DNA from: Brevibacterium marinum
GTDB lineage: Bacteria > Actinomycetota > Actinomycetes > Actinomycetales > Brevibacteriaceae
Reading direction: 5' to 3'
NCBI RefSeq assembly: GCF_011927955.1
Contig: NZ_JAATJN010000001.1
Coordinates: 3,100,001 to 3,164,000 of the forward strand
DNA length: 64,000 nucleotides
Translations under genes and position numbers: made by a program
Shown: positions 16,605 through 25,800 of the stretch, piece by piece
Position numbering within the stretch: position 1 is the stretch's first letter
How the letters are laid out: the number at the start of each line of letters is the position of its first letter
The notes under the pieces: model-generated
The model's database searches: none
What the model saw: only the letters and a program-made list of their open reading frames with translations
What the model was told of the DNA's origin: nothing

Positions 16605-17121
16605 AGCCGTCAAGATAGAGTTTCGCATCTGCCTGTCGTGGATGCCGGTCCGCCAGCGCGTGGAATTCCTTGGAATGCGGGCCGATCTGCAGATGTGCGA
16701 GCTCATGGACGACCACGGTCTCCAGGACCCAGCGCGGCACCGTCTGCAGACGGTGGGAGACGCGGATGTCGCCCGTCGAAGTCGTCGTGGAGGCCCAGCG
16801 GCTCACATTCTGATTCGTCACCCATCTGATCGACTGCGGACGCAGACGGCCCCCGAAGTATCGCTCGCTCATCTCTTCCGCCAGGCCCACAAGGTCGGCG
16901 GCAGAGGAATGATCCCTGGCGGCAAGGCGGTTGAACAGGTCGGTCAGTGACCGGATGTTGAGTTCCACGCTGTATCTCACAGGCGTGCTGAGGACGTACG
17001 TATCGACCTCCTTCGAGACCGAGATGGTCTTCTTCCGTCGCGCCGAGCGGCGCACTTCGATCTCCCCGCGGGCGATCGCCCGCAGCACGTCATCTTCGGT
17101 CCAGCCCTGTTGAGTTGCCAC
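16570..17121 (-). CDS. YgjP-like (DUF45) metallopeptidase domain protein
   Basis: 183-residue protein with the DUF45/YgjP-type zinc motif VVVHELAHLQIGPHSKEFH: HELAH plus a distal histidine. Upstream is the typical VRRSARRKKTISVSKE strand and a conserved RWVTNQNVSRWAS. Related proteins are predicted metalloproteases; E. coli YgjP was reported to act on nucleotides, so the true reaction is open. GTG 17121 is preferred over an ATG 33 codons upstream because TATGAT ends exactly 6 nt before it and the extra residues look non-conserved. Convergent with the NUDIX gene, overlapping it by 35 bp. Confidence 0.85.
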   Translation of the reverse strand: MATQQGWTEDDVLRAIARGEIEVRRSARRKKTISVSKEVDTYVLSTPVRYSVELNIRSLTDLFNRLAARDHSSAADLVGLAEEMSERYFGGRLRPQSIRWVTNQNVSRWASTTTSTGDIRVSHRLQTVPRWVLETVVVHELAHLQIGPHSKEFHALADRHPRQADAKLYLDGFSAGEHFRRDR

Positions 17122-17127
17122 AGTCCC

Positions 17128-17133
17128 ATCATA
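17128..17133 (-). promoter_or_regulatory. -10 box for leaderless transcript of the metallopeptidase gene
   Basis: TATGAT on the minus strand, 6 nt before GTG 17121 and with no ribosome-binding site, which fits a leaderless mRNA. Confidence 0.6.
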
Positions 17134-17333
17134 GGAAACACGGGCGACAACATTTCGCCCTCCATCTGTTGTGAGTTCGCTGAGTATCCCGATTTTTTTC
17201 CAACCGTGCCGGTCGTCCACAGACCCGGCCGCGCTCCTCAGCGTCGCAGCAGCGGAAGTGACCTACGGTTTCAGGTCCTCAGGACCACACGAAACGGCTA
17301 TCAAGGCACCTTTCCTCCACAGCTCATCGCGAC

Positions 17334-17353
17334 ATATCCACAGGTTATCCACA
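17334..17353 (+). promoter_or_regulatory. DnaA-box pair 1
   Basis: ATATCCACA (17334-17342, one mismatch to TTATCCACA) and an exact TTATCCACA (17345-17353), same orientation, starts 11 bp apart. More degenerate CCACA-type sites lie at 17213-17221 and 17314-17322. Confidence 0.75.
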
Positions 17354-17384
17354 TGCTGTTGATCGGTCTGTGCACGAACCGACG

Positions 17385-17413
17385 TTGACGGAGCCGCAAA
17401 TGGAGAATAGGTT
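17385..17413 (+). promoter_or_regulatory. Housekeeping-type promoter between the DnaA-box pairs
   Basis: TTGACG (17385-17390), a 17-nt spacer and TAGGTT (17408-17413). The transcript would run about 220 nt before the ATG at 17642 and would include box pair 2. Confidence 0.6.
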
Positions 17414-17540
17414 CTATGATGACCCCGGAAAACCCGGAGATGCGTGCGGAAGGGGAAGCCGCACGAGTCTTCGCGAGCGCCTGGGGGCACAAAGCGATTG
17501 AGGGCACGTCGGAACACAGCTTTCGGCTTGTCCTCAATCG

Positions 17541-17561
17541 TTTTCCACAGGGTTATCCACA
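17541..17561 (+). promoter_or_regulatory. DnaA-box pair 2
   Basis: TTTTCCACA (17541-17549, fits TTWTNCACA) and an exact TTATCCACA (17553-17561), same orientation, starts 12 bp apart. Confidence 0.75.
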
Positions 17562-17641
17562 CTTTCGGTTCGCCCATGGCGCATGCCCTCCACCTTCACT
17601 ACTGTGGAAGTCCTGGCTGTTCGAGACGAGGTGGAGAAGAC

Positions 17642-18544
17642 ATGTTCAGAATCTTTCCCAGTGTGCCGATCACATGGCGGTCCGCATCATGTGTGCAGTT
17701 CGGCGTCGACGACCCCGTTCTGATTGACGGACTCGTATCGGCCGACGTCGCTCTCGTCGAGGACCTTCAGATGGGAATCGGTTCGGCACAGTACTATTCG
17801 CACGCACAGGATCTGGGCGCGGACCTCGGCAGAGCGAGTTCTCTGATCACTCTCTTGGACGAAGCCGGAGTCATGATTCCCGATGATTCCGATACGGCGA
17901 CGGTCACGGCCGGCTCTCCCCTGCTGGCGACCGGGCAGATCTTCGGCCTCTCCCCGGACCGCGTCGCGAACCGCCTCGGCGACGTTCCGATCATGGTCAT
18001 GGGTCCGTTGAAGACGATCACTGAGCAGCATCTGTCCGCCTCCGGCTTCGCCGTCACCGGTCAGAGGCGGGTGGAGGACCTCGATCTGCTGTCTTCCCCG
18101 CTCGTGATCACAACCTCATATCTCGTCCCCGACCTGCACACCGCAACCTGGCTCACCGACCGCGAGGTCGCCCACTGCCAGGTCGTCATCGGCGAGTACT
18201 CACTCGAGGCCACCGGCCTGATCCGCCCCGGTCTCACACCCTGCGCGATCTGCGCCTGCCTGCAGAAGAAGGACGCCGATGCGTCCTGGCTGGACCAGTA
18301 TCCTCACATTCGCGCTCTGCCCAACCGTGAGAGCCTGGCCGACCCCCTGTCGCGGAGCCTCGGCGCGCTCAACGTCGTTCAGATCCTCAGACGGGCACTG
18401 CTCGAACCCGACACCGATCCGGTTCGCCGGACCGTATCGCTGGCGACCGGAGTCGGCACGGACGGCCCGCTCCGATTTCACTCTCGGTGTCAGTGCCAGG
18501 TCCCCGTCCCGCACTTCGACCTAGTCGGTGAGCAGGCTCAGTAG
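17642..18544 (+). CDS. Orphan ThiF-like / TOMM leader-binding-like protein
   Basis: 300-residue protein resembling the ThiF-like cyclodehydratase partner proteins of TOMM peptide clusters. The N-terminal third looks like a winged-helix/leader-recognition module (FGVDDPVLIDGLVSADVAL). The rest resembles a degenerate E1-type domain: the glycine-rich nucleotide loop is replaced by VMVMGPLK-like sequence (IMVMGPLKTI), and the usual CxxC..H region appears as LTPCAICACLQKKDADASW with a later CQC. No YcaO enzyme or precursor peptide is nearby. ATG 17642 with GGAG upstream is chosen; the open frame extends 66 codons further but through the DnaA-box spacer. It converges with uvrD2, overlapping it by 24 bp. 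Function unknown; the family link is moderate. Confidence 0.65.
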   Translation: MFRIFPSVPITWRSASCVQFGVDDPVLIDGLVSADVALVEDLQMGIGSAQYYSHAQDLGADLGRASSLITLLDEAGVMIPDDSDTATVTAGSPLLATGQIFGLSPDRVANRLGDVPIMVMGPLKTITEQHLSASGFAVTGQRRVEDLDLLSSPLVITTSYLVPDLHTATWLTDREVAHCQVVIGEYSLEATGLIRPGLTPCAICACLQKKDADASWLDQYPHIRALPNRESLADPLSRSLGALNVVQILRRALLEPDTDPVRRTVSLATGVGTDGPLRFHSRCQCQVPVPHFDLVGEQAQ

Positions 18545-20560
18545 ACCCGATCCGTAGAGTTCGAGCTTCGTCGCGCCGACGCCCGGGATCTTCGCCAAAG
18601 ACGTCATGTCCTTCGGCCTGATCTCCGCGATCGCAGAGATCGAGGTGTCGGTGAGAACCAGGTACGGCGGCAGTCCCTGTTCCAAGCCCACTCGTGCTCG
18701 CCATCGCCGCAGCCGGTCAAGGAGATCGAGATCGAGATCCGCCGGGCAGTTCGCGCACCGGGACAGCGCCCGGTCGACCTGGGACACGAGCACCGCGCCG
18801 CAGGAGCGACAGCGATTCATCGCCACCGAGGTCGCGGTCCGACTGCCGTGCCCCGTCGACTGCTCGACCCGCCCGAGTTCGCTGAGGAATCGCGAGGGTT
18901 TGCGGGGGCGCTGTTTGGATTCGTGACGGGACAGCGACCAGCTCATGCTGAGATCTCGACCGGCTCGGGTCAGGGCCACATAGAACAGTCGGCGTTCCTC
19001 CGAGACCGCTCGCGGCGACTGGGCATAGCTGATCGGCAGGAGACCTTCGCTGAGACCGACGAGATGCACACTGTCCCATTCGAGGCCCTTGGCTGCGTGG
19101 AACGACGCCAGGGTCACGCCTTCGATGTCGGGGGCGAATTGGTGTTCGGCTCGGTCATTGAGGTCGGCGAGGAACGCCTCGAGCGGGACGGGCAGCTCGG
19201 ACCCCGATTGGAGTTTCTCGGCCAGATCGACCAGCGCCTTCAGGGACTCCCATTTCTGCCGGCCGGCTCCCGCCGCCGGAGGTTTGCTCGAGTACCCCAG
19301 GGAGACGAGGACTTCGGAGACGATCTCGGGCAGGGGTCTGCCGCCGGAGGTGGCCCGGGCCGCTTTGAGCATGAGCACGGCCTCTTTCACCTCCTTGCGA
19401 GCGAAGAACCTCTCCCCTCCGCGCAGCACGTAGGGGATGTCGGCCGCTGCGAGAGCCTGCTCGTAGGCGGGGCTCTGACCGTTGGTCCGGAACAGGACAG
19501 CGATGCTGCGCGGTCGACGACCGGCATTGATTTCGGCCGAGATCGCTCGGACCACGCCGGTGGCCTCGGCGTCGTCGGTCGGGTACTCGGTCATCGCCGG
19601 CTGCTGACCCTCCGCATTGTCGGTGCGCAGGGTCAGTGCGGATCGAGACGTGTGTCGGAGCAGGTTGTTGGCAGTCGAGACGATCGCCTTCGACGACCGG
19701 TAGTTGCGGACCAGCCGGACCGTCGTCGACGTCGGCAGCGAGGCTCCGAGGGTGCTCAGCAGTGAGGAGTCGGCGCCGGCGAACGAGTAGATGGTCTGTG
19801 CCGGGTCGCCGACCACGCACAGGTTGTCGCGAGGGCCCAGCCAGCGTGAGAGGACGTCGTACTGCAGCGGGGACACGTCTTGGAATTCGTCGACGACGAA
19901 GTGCCTGTACTGGTCGCGGATCTCGGCCGCAATGGCAGGATACTCTGCGAGGACCCCGTCGAGAACGAGCAGCACATCGTCGAAATCCATCAGCCGACCG
20001 CGTGTCTTCGCTTCGCTGTAGGCCTCGAAGATGCGCACCATGTCCTCGACGCCCAGATCTCCCGGCAGATCGCGGGCGGCGGCTTTGGCGGCGTATTCGT
20101 CGACGCCCAGGAGGGAGGCCGCGGCGAATTCGAGTTCGGAGGCCACATCGCGATTCATCTCGCGGCTCGTCTCGATTCCCATCCCCTGGAGCACGGACCC
20201 GAGGATCCCGGTCTTGTTGTCGATGATCCGAGGGAAATCGCCCTCAGCGAACCGGTCCCAGAAGAATCGGAGTTGGCGAAGTGCGGCTGAGTGGAAGGTC
20301 CGAGCCTGTACCGCGGGGACTCCGAGATCGCGCAGTCGCGACCGCATCTCCCCTGCTGCTTTGGCCGTGAATGTCAGGGCGAGCACATGGTTGGGAGGGA
20401 AGACCTCCGTGGCGATGCCGTAGGCGATGCGGTGGGTCATCGCCCGGGTCTTGCCGGTCCCGGCACCGGCGAGGACGATCATCGGCGTGGAGAACTGTGT
20501 GGCGACCTCTCTCTGTTCGTCGTCGAGGCCTTCGAGCAGCGGTGCGGCGTGCGCGATCAA
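18521..20560 (-). CDS. uvrD2: ATP-dependent DNA helicase UvrD2 (SF1A, tetracysteine + HRDC)
   Basis: 679-residue SF1A helicase. N-terminal motor: Walker A AGAGTGKT, LTFTAKAAGEM, motif II VDEFQD, GDPAQTIYSFAGAD, and motif VI EERRLFYVALTRA. A tetracysteine module (CRSCGAVLVS..CANC) and a C-terminal HRDC-like domain ending IPGVGATKLELYGSGLLSLL distinguish UvrD2 from UvrD1/PcrA. Mycobacterial UvrD2 (about 700 aa) is a 3'-5' translocase in DNA repair. The start is inferred as TTG 20560, whose TTGA overlaps the nudC stop; the frame stays open further upstream but only within nudC. The nudC-uvrD2 coupling is conserved in mycobacteria. Confidence 0.93.
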   Translation of the reverse strand: MIAHAAPLLEGLDDEQREVATQFSTPMIVLAGAGTGKTRAMTHRIAYGIATEVFPPNHVLALTFTAKAAGEMRSRLRDLGVPAVQARTFHSAALRQLRFFWDRFAEGDFPRIIDNKTGILGSVLQGMGIETSREMNRDVASELEFAAASLLGVDEYAAKAAARDLPGDLGVEDMVRIFEAYSEAKTRGRLMDFDDVLLVLDGVLAEYPAIAAEIRDQYRHFVVDEFQDVSPLQYDVLSRWLGPRDNLCVVGDPAQTIYSFAGADSSLLSTLGASLPTSTTVRLVRNYRSSKAIVSTANNLLRHTSRSALTLRTDNAEGQQPAMTEYPTDDAEATGVVRAISAEINAGRRPRSIAVLFRTNGQSPAYEQALAAADIPYVLRGGERFFARKEVKEAVLMLKAARATSGGRPLPEIVSEVLVSLGYSSKPPAAGAGRQKWESLKALVDLAEKLQSGSELPVPLEAFLADLNDRAEHQFAPDIEGVTLASFHAAKGLEWDSVHLVGLSEGLLPISYAQSPRAVSEERRLFYVALTRAGRDLSMSWSLSRHESKQRPRKPSRFLSELGRVEQSTGHGSRTATSVAMNRCRSCGAVLVSQVDRALSRCANCPADLDLDLLDRLRRWRARVGLEQGLPPYLVLTDTSISAIAEIRPKDMTSLAKIPGVGATKLELYGSGLLSLLTD

Positions 20561-21534
20561 CCGTTGTCCAACCAGCTGTGGAGCAGCTGTCCCGCGATGG
20601 AGACCAGACCGGGGGAACGCACACTCCCACCCTCGATGGCCGCTCTCAGCTCCTCTCGGGTGAACCACTTCAACGAGGCGATCTCTGCCTCATCGGCCGC
20701 GAATCCGAGACTCGGAGCCTCCGCGCAGAATCCGAGCATGAGAGAGCACGGGAACGGCCACGGCTGGGAGCCGAGGTACTGTGGGTTGACCACGTCGACG
20801 TGCGCCTCTTCGAAGACCTCTCGAATGACGGCGTGTTCCAAGGTCTCACCCGGCTCGACGAATCCAGCCAGCAGAGAGAACCGGTCCGCCTCCCAGGCGG
20901 CGTTGTTGCCCAGCAGCACCCGTTCGATTCCCTCGTCGTCGGTGTTGATGATGAGGACGATCACGGCGGGATCCGTGCGGGGGAAATGCTCGCTGCCGGT
21001 CTCGGGGTCCGTTCGCACCCAACCGCCGAGGGTGGGGTGGGTCGGTCCTCCGGTGCGCGGGGAGAACCGGTGAGCTCTGTGCCAGTTGCCGAGTCCGACG
21101 ACCTCGCAGGCCAGGGACACCTGCACATCGTCGAGGGACTCGGCCAGCTGACGCAGGGGCAGCCACACCGGTTCGGCGCTGTCGATGCCGTCCCCAGGTG
21201 CGGTCAGCAGGTCCGTTGCGTCACGGGCCCGAGCCGTCGCCAACCCGGTGTCGAGCTCACTGCGACCGGAATCGTCGAGAGAGACACCGATGTACTGCGT
21301 GCCGTCGGGATCACGACCGAGGTAGACTTCGGTCTGTTTCGCGGGCACCATGTCCCGGTCGCCGAAGAGCAGCCCCCCGGCCGCGACGAGAAGGGATCCT
21401 CGATGTTCGAAGACGGGTCTGGCACCTGCGGTCCACAGCGCGCTCAGGTCACCGTCCCGAACGCGGCAGAGGTGGTCCCGATCGATTCCATGACGGGCAA
21501 GGCTGATCGGCTTCACGGGTGGCAGTGGCTTCAT
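20557..21534 (-). CDS. nudC: NAD(+)/NADH diphosphatase NudC-like
   Basis: 325-residue NUDIX enzyme. The box GFVEPGETLEHAVIREVFEEAHV is followed by LGSQPWPFPCSLM, whose SQPWPFP signature is diagnostic for NADH pyrophosphatases (also able to decap NAD-RNA in characterised homologues). The zinc-ribbon region between the two halves reads HRFSPRTGGPTHP: the expected cysteines are Ser and Thr, so zinc is probably not bound. ATG 21534 is preceded closely by GGAGG; a much longer open frame upstream is antisense to the neighbouring gene and is rejected. uvrD2 follows with a 4-nt overlap. Confidence 0.93.
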   Translation of the reverse strand: MKPLPPVKPISLARHGIDRDHLCRVRDGDLSALWTAGARPVFEHRGSLLVAAGGLLFGDRDMVPAKQTEVYLGRDPDGTQYIGVSLDDSGRSELDTGLATARARDATDLLTAPGDGIDSAEPVWLPLRQLAESLDDVQVSLACEVVGLGNWHRAHRFSPRTGGPTHPTLGGWVRTDPETGSEHFPRTDPAVIVLIINTDDEGIERVLLGNNAAWEADRFSLLAGFVEPGETLEHAVIREVFEEAHVDVVNPQYLGSQPWPFPCSLMLGFCAEAPSLGFAADEAEIASLKWFTREELRAAIEGGSVRSPGLVSIAGQLLHSWLDNG

Positions 21535-21626
21535 GCCCTCCACGATAACGCAGGGCTCTGACGCCGGAAGTGCGGAAGCTGACACGCTCAATGGCCCAAT
21601 CTCATGCCAGAGGCCGTCGCAGACGG

Positions 21627-21632
21627 TAGATT
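21627..21632 (+). promoter_or_regulatory. -10 box of a leaderless transcript
   Basis: TAGATT ends 7 nt before GTG 21640. Confidence 0.55.
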
Positions 21633-21639
21633 GGGGAGG

Positions 21640-22791
21640 GTGAATACCAAGGCACTCAAGTTGGCAGCTGTCGCAGCTACGATGCTCGAGGATTTCGCCC
21701 CGACGTCCTGGGCTCCCCTTCCCTCGCTGGGGCTGGGAGTCAGAGTTCTCGTCAGTGACGGTCAGCAGCAGTTGGTGGCGACGGCACAGACCGGCCTCGA
21801 TCGGACCGCCGACACCGGTTCCGCAGCAGAAGCGGGCCGGATCTATGACACGATGTACCCGCACGCCGGGTTCGCCTGGCCTCATCTGCGCGCCATCACC
21901 GACGTCGACGCCGAGTACTTCGACACGTCCTCTTCGACCACGGTGACTCTCATCGATCCCCTGCCGGGTGCACCGGTCGGCGACCAACCCATCGCCGACA
22001 CTGCTCGGGCGAGCTCCTTGGCTCAGGCTCTCGCAACCCTTCACTCCGCGGCACCCGAGTCGATCTCCGAGGCAGGCTTCCCCGTCGATGACCCCTCCCG
22101 GTACCAATTCCAGATCCTTGAGCGACTCGATCAGGCCGCAGGGACGGGTCGAGTGCCGGCAGCGCTGCTCCAACACTGGGAAGAGGAGTTCGAGAAGGTC
22201 TCCCTCTGGCGCTTCCTCGCCACGCCTATCCACGGAGCGATCGACGAGACGAGTGTCTACACCGATCAGGAGCGTGTCCTTGCACTGTCGGGAATCGAGC
22301 GTCTGCGCGTCGCCGACCCGGCAATCGATCTGGCCGCTGCCTCGGCGCTCATCGACCCGGCGGCGGTGTCGACGTTCTATGACGAGTACCGGAACTCCCG
22401 CCCACACGCCGATGAACACGTGGTCACCCGCGCCGAACTCTTGGCTGAATTCGCGGTCCTCGACTGGCTGCTCGAGGCTGTGGACTCCGGGGACAAGGAA
22501 GCCATTCAGGACGCCGGTGATCTGCTGTCCTCGTTCAATGACGTCCTCTTCTCGAAGGAGACGACACAGCAGGCCGATCCCCGCCCCGACAGCACCGCAC
22601 CCGAAGTCCCGGACGACCCCGTCGGAACAGCTGTGTCCGCCGAACCGGATGAGACCGCCGAACCGGCTGTGTCCGCCGAACCGAATGAAGCCTCCGAACC
22701 GAATGAAGCCTCCGAACCGGCTGAGGACGCTGAACCGGATAAGAACGCCGACGAGAGCGACGATCCGCCGGATGGGACCCCTCGTTCCTGA
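21640..22791 (+). CDS. Aminoglycoside-phosphotransferase-fold protein, probable pseudokinase
   Basis: 383-residue protein with APH/choline-kinase-like layout: an N-terminal lobe (about 1-100) and a C-lobe whose catalytic region reads TPIHGAIDETSVYTDQERV, then ALSGIERLRVADPAIDLAAA. The pattern HGDxxxxN...IDW...DPAxDLA of active APH kinases is recognisable, but HGD is HGA, the Asn is Ser, and IDW is IER, so phosphotransfer is unlikely. The last ~80 residues are a Pro/Glu/Ala-rich tail with a repeated SEPNEA unit. GTG 21640 is chosen for the TAGATT box 7 nt upstream; an ATG 12 codons earlier exists. Divergent from nudC and convergent with adnB, so it sits inside the repair block. Confidence 0.65.
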   Translation: MNTKALKLAAVAATMLEDFAPTSWAPLPSLGLGVRVLVSDGQQQLVATAQTGLDRTADTGSAAEAGRIYDTMYPHAGFAWPHLRAITDVDAEYFDTSSSTTVTLIDPLPGAPVGDQPIADTARASSLAQALATLHSAAPESISEAGFPVDDPSRYQFQILERLDQAAGTGRVPAALLQHWEEEFEKVSLWRFLATPIHGAIDETSVYTDQERVLALSGIERLRVADPAIDLAAASALIDPAAVSTFYDEYRNSRPHADEHVVTRAELLAEFAVLDWLLEAVDSGDKEAIQDAGDLLSSFNDVLFSKETTQQADPRPDSTAPEVPDDPVGTAVSAEPDETAEPAVSAEPNEASEPNEASEPAEDAEPDKNADESDDPPDGTPRS

Positions 22792-22874
22792 CCCCGGCTT
22801 CGACTCGCTCCTGACCCCGACGTCAGCGACGACCATGGTGGGTCGGTGACGTCACACTTCGGCCGCGCAATGAT

Positions 22875-25800
22875 TCACGTGCCGTCATTGGCCTCCAGCC
22901 ACTCGATGATGTCGGCCTCCTCCGGCAGATGCTCGAACCTGACGATGTCGTCACTGCCGACGAAGTAGAAGGTTCCGGTCACCTCGGTGATCTCGGGGTG
23001 AGCTCGTCGGATGGCGAAGCGATAGAGCGCCAACTGCCATTTCATCACCTCCAGCGTTTTCTCATCCGGCCGTTTCGACGTCTTCCAGTCGACGACCTCC
23101 GCGTGGTCACCGGTGATGAAGACCGCGTCGATCTTGCCGGGGACTCTGAAGCGCCCGAGGACGAGTTCGAACGACATCTCGATGTGGTCGGCGTGCCGGG
23201 TCGCGAACTCCGAGCCGATGAACGTCTGCTGCAGCCGTTCGATCGTCGCCGAGTCGATGGCACGGACCTGCTGGTCCCCGTCGATGTCGATGCTCGCCTG
23301 CCCGAAGTGCTGCTCGACCCATGAGTGGAAGGTGGTCCCGATCTCAGCAGCCCGACTCGGTGGGTGCGGAACCGGCCGCAGTGTCTGGGTCATGAATTCC
23401 TGCGGGTCACGACGCCACGAGACGAGGGCGGTGGCCGAGAGACGTTCCGGGACGCTGCCCGTGCCGCGGGACCCCGGTCGTGCGCTGATGCGCAGAGCCT
23501 GACGCGCATATTCACCGACGAGGTTCGGTCTCTGTGCGAGTTCGTCGAGGCCGGCCGGTGCGGCGGCGCCGACCCATTCGGCCGCGCGACGGGCGGCCGA
23601 GACACGCTCCGTTCGCGGGACGGGCCAGATGCTGGTCTCGATCCGGTCCTCGGCGGACTCATCGGCGGGCTCGGGAATGTCGACGTCCATGTCGAGCGCT
23701 TCGATCGCTTCGGTGAGGAACGGGGACGGGGCATCGGGATTGGCACGAGCGCCCACCAGTTCGGCGCCCAGCCACAGGTGGTGCTTGGCGCGTGTGAACG
23801 CCACGTAGGCGAGCCGACGTTCCTCTTCCTCGTGTGCTTCGGCGATCGCCGGCTTGATGAACTCGTTGACCCAATCGTCGAGCTCCTTCTTGGTGTCGAA
23901 CTCGGCGGTGCGCAGGTCGTAGTCGACCAGATGGGCGCGGTCTCCTCGCAGCGGGTAGGGCAGTGAGGTCCTGTCCATCCATCCTTCCTTGCTCCGCGGT
24001 TCCGTCGGGAAGTCCTTGACCACGAGGGACGGTACGGCGACTGCGTCGAATTCGAGGCCCTTCGAGGCGTGCACTGTCATGATGTCGATGGCATCGGCGG
24101 CGGAGTTCGGTTCGGCCACGCTGAGGGCGTCTTTCTCCTCCATCAGACTCAGCCATTCGAGGAATCCCGGCACAGACGGCTGGTCGGCCCCCGTCGAATA
24201 CTGGCTCGCCGCGGAGAGGAACGAATCGATCGCAGAACGATGAAGGTTGCGCAGCGAATCGTTGAGAGCCCAGATGTCGGTGTCGACGCCCGTCTCGGTC
24301 ATGGCGGTGCGGATGATCGAGGCGATCGTGCCGGAGCCGGAGCGAACATTGCGCAGGGCACGGGCCAGTCTCGCCAAACGTTCGAGGGCGGTAGTGCTCA
24401 GTCCCGAGCTGCGGAAGTTGTTGATCATGGTCCGTGCCCCGGGGAGATTCGCGCTGCCCGAAAGCGCATCGGAGAGATCGACGAGCTCATCGAGTCCCTC
24501 TACGATCGTCGGCTGGTCGATGGCCTCGGGGACGACTCCGGCCTCTCCCGGGTTCTCCCCCAGGAATTCGCTCAGGCGCGAATCGTTCTGCTTACGTGTG
24601 AACGTCTGCAGTGCGGCGATGTCTGCCGCGCCCAAACCCAGCAGACGCCCACTGACCAACCGCATGAGGCTGTTCCCTGCCATCGGATCGACTGCGGTCG
24701 TGAGCACGGCGCGCAGGTCGGCGACGAAGGGATCGCTCAGGAGACCGGAGGTGCCGTGGACGTGGACGGCGTAGCCGGCTGTCTCCAAGGCTGCCGCCAC
24801 GGGCGCGAAATGCGTTCGTTTTCGGCATAGAACCGCCTTCGTCGCCCCCTCGGGGAGTCCGTCGACCCATTCGGTCAGTGATCTGAGTCCGACGGTGAGG
24901 TAGTCCGAGTCGTGGGCTCCCGAGCTGATGTCGGCGATCACGTCTCCCGCGCCTGCTCCTGCACGTGCCGACAGCGGCTTCTCCTGACCGCCGGCCAGCC
25001 CGCTCGCCGTGCGATTGGCGACCTTGAGAATCGTATGGTCATTGCGCCAGCTGGTGCTCAGCGTCAGGGCCGAAACGTCCTGGAAGTCCGCGGAGAAGCG
25101 GATCATGTTGTCGGCGCTGGCTCCTCGCCAGCCATAGATGGCCTGTCGGGGGTCGCCAACAGCGGTCACCGCGGTGGAGTGGAACAGGTCTTGCAGCAGC
25201 TTCAGCTGTGCAACCGAGGTGTCCTGGAACTCGTCGAGGAGAACGATCTTCCACCTGTGCTGTTCGGCGCTGCGGACCGAGGGCACCTGGTCGAGAATGC
25301 GCTGAGCGAACCGGACCTGGTCCGAGAAGTCCATGGCCAGGTTGCGACGTTTGGCGAGCATGTACTCACCGGCGAGCTTCGCTGTCCTGATCTTGGCTTC
25401 GAGCTTCGCCCTGCGACCATTGGGGTCGACGGGCTTGCCCTTGCTCGAGACCAGCGCCCGCAGACACTCGTCGAGATAGTCGGTGACCTCTTCGACGTCA
25501 CGACCGTGGTCGTTCATCGCTGCGGACAACGAAATGATGTCGGAGATCATCGTCTCTCGGGCATTGTCGCCGGGGATGTCCTCCGGTCCGGCGGAGTCGA
25601 TGATGTCTCCGGCGATCGTGTGGGCGGCGGCCTCATCGAGCAGCACCGTCTCGGGTTCGATGCCGATGCTCACCCCGTGTTCGCTGACGATCGATGCGGC
25701 ATAGGAGTTGTATGTGGACACCGTCGGGTTGTCGAGACCGGGCAGAATCATCTCCGTACCGACCCCGAGACTGTGCCGCAGTCGGGCCAGGAGCACCCTG

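Noticed and set aside
17205-17561. Chromosomal replication origin (oriC)
   Set aside because: Four good DnaA boxes are present, but there is no dnaA, dnaN, rpmH or AT-rich unwinding element; kept as a DnaA-box cluster only.
17263-17577. Minus-strand ORF of 104 codons and the plus-strand ORF 17416-17727 in the DnaA-box spacer
   Set aside because: No family resemblance, no ribosome-binding site and overlapping frames; the composition is that of non-coding spacer.
17642-18544. Active TOMM/bacteriocin biosynthesis cluster
   Set aside because: No YcaO cyclodehydratase, dehydrogenase or precursor peptide is found in the flanking 10 kb.
21535-22836. 430-codon N-terminal extension of nudC with repeated RFGGFIRFGG-like sequence
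   Set aside because: It is antisense to the pseudokinase-like gene and its repeats mirror that gene's low-complexity tail; NudC homology starts at the ATG 21534.
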